From the NCBI GenBank assembly GCA_963837425.1, contig CAWINH010000003.1:62001-126000 (forward strand): a stretch of 64,000 bases of DNA. Reading direction: 5' to 3'. The stretch is from CAWINH01 sp963837425 (GTDB lineage Bacteria; Chloroflexota; Limnocylindria; QHBO01). The stretch's first letter is position 1. Each line of letters starts with the position of its first letter. The translations under genes and the position numbers were made by a program. Below are positions 63,490-64,000 of this stretch, piece by piece. The notes beneath the pieces are model-generated. The model was not told the DNA's origin. It saw only the letters and a program-made list of their open reading frames with translations, and did no database searches.

Positions 63490-64000
63490 CTACGTTGGAT
63501 GGAAGGCTCGCTCCCCCGCCTCGATCCGGATCTGGAGGCGGTTCGCCGGTGGGGGCAGCGGGCAGGTGGCGTACGGCGAGAAGACGCACGGCGGGTTGAA
63601 GGCGAGGTTGAAGTCGGCGACCACGCTGCCGTCGGCTGCCACCGGGTCGGTGTACAGGTATCGCCCGCCCCCGTAGCTGCCGTTGCCGTTCGTCTCGTCA
63701 CCGAAGATCAGCCACAGGCTGCCATCCGGCCCGGCGGGCAGCGCGGCGAGCTGCAGGCTCCGACCGCCATGCTCAAAATGCATGTGTCCGGCGACCCTCT
63801 CTCGTGCGACGAGCCCCGTGACGTCCACGATCTCGACCTCTTCGGGTCCGGCATCCGTCACCCGCGCCGTCACGCGCCACGATGGGTCGACAGGGTAGTG
63901 CTCCATGCCGCGGAAGCCGGCGATGGCCACCGCATCGGGGTCCCGGACGCGGAGCGCAACCCGGTCGCCGCGGCGGATCAGGTGGATCCGCAGTCGACCG
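63490..64000 (-). CDS. DUF1684 family protein, 5' end cut by window
   Basis: DUF1684-family protein; about 169 residues are visible and the N-terminus lies beyond the right edge. Reading through the edge gives GRLRIHLIRRGDRVALRVRDPDAVAIAGFRG, the family's usual lead-in, so a GTG at 63930 is an internal codon and not the start. The rest holds the signature GGGRYLYTDPVAADG and FNLAFNPPCVFSPYATCPLPP, a Cys-containing loop shared by the family. The function is unknown. It is convergent with the antiporter gene. Confidence 0.85.
   Translation of the reverse strand, partial: GRLRIHLIRRGDRVALRVRDPDAVAIAGFRGMEHYPVDPSWRVTARVTDAGPEEVEIVDVTGLVARERVAGHMHFEHGGRSLQLAALPAGPDGSLWLIFGDETNGNGSYGGGRYLYTDPVAADGSVVADFNLAFNPPCVFSPYATCPLPPPANRLQIRIEAGERAFHPT

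Overview
The window is a very GC-rich, gene-dense bacterial chromosome segment with almost no non-coding space. The mix points to a Chloroflexota-like bacterium (possibly Limnocylindria-type) by inference: a Gram-positive-style SOS box, GatB-type indirect aminoacylation, a twin-arginine system, Flp/Tad pilus proteins, YkcB-like glycosyltransferase, ECF sigma/anti-sigma pairs and many leaderless promoters. I see no phage, transposase, integrase or CRISPR array.

Layout. 1-4.9 kb: yvcK and rapZ, a histone-deacetylase-like hydrolase, tatC, tatA and pyrF, all on the minus strand. 4.9-22.8 kb: a DNA-repair and secretion block with recJ, secF (frameshifted in this sequence), secD, uvrC, an LCP-family cell-wall enzyme, a short UvrD-type helicase, an HD-domain protein, a methyltransferase, uvrA (with an SOS box), a UDG-family protein and uvrB. 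22.9-26.4 kb: TadE, TadG-like and CpaB pilus proteins on the plus strand. 26.4-30.7 kb: the polA-mutM-coaE operon.

30.7-42.4 kb: a membrane J-domain protein, an ECF sigma factor with its zinc anti-sigma factor, a TolB-like lipoprotein gene lying between two 67-bp direct repeats made from the 5' part of tRNA-Leu(CAA), the intact tRNA, two small Cys-rich proteins, a GT39 glycosyltransferase, a zinc-ribbon membrane protein, a nitrilase-family amidase, and a polar amino-acid ABC transporter (binding protein, permease, ATPase). 42.4-46.3 kb: dnaE.

46.4-53.9 kb: an accessory stretch of small stress/detoxification families that occur in pairs: two RibD/DHFR-like reductases, two VOC proteins, two ArsR-SRPBCC pairs, two alpha/beta hydrolases, two DinB proteins and one YCII protein. 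54.0-58.0 kb: a two-gene cyclic-di-GMP operon (PAS-GGDEF-EAL and GAF-GGDEF). 58.2-64 kb: a J-domain fusion, gatB, a conserved hypothetical, an aminotransferase, a CPA1 cation/proton antiporter and a DUF1684 protein cut by the window edge.

Two themes stand out. At least nine genome-maintenance genes lie within about 42 kb. In addition, about fifteen first-in-operon genes carry a TANNNT hexamer only 6-10 nt before the start codon, whereas several genes with neighbours just upstream have AGGAGG-type ribosome binding sites or 4-bp stop/start overlaps. This suggests widespread leaderless transcription. No obviously new multi-gene defence or biosynthetic system is visible. The most unusual structures are the tRNA-derived direct repeats around the lipoprotein gene and the frameshifted Pro/Thr-rich insert in secF.
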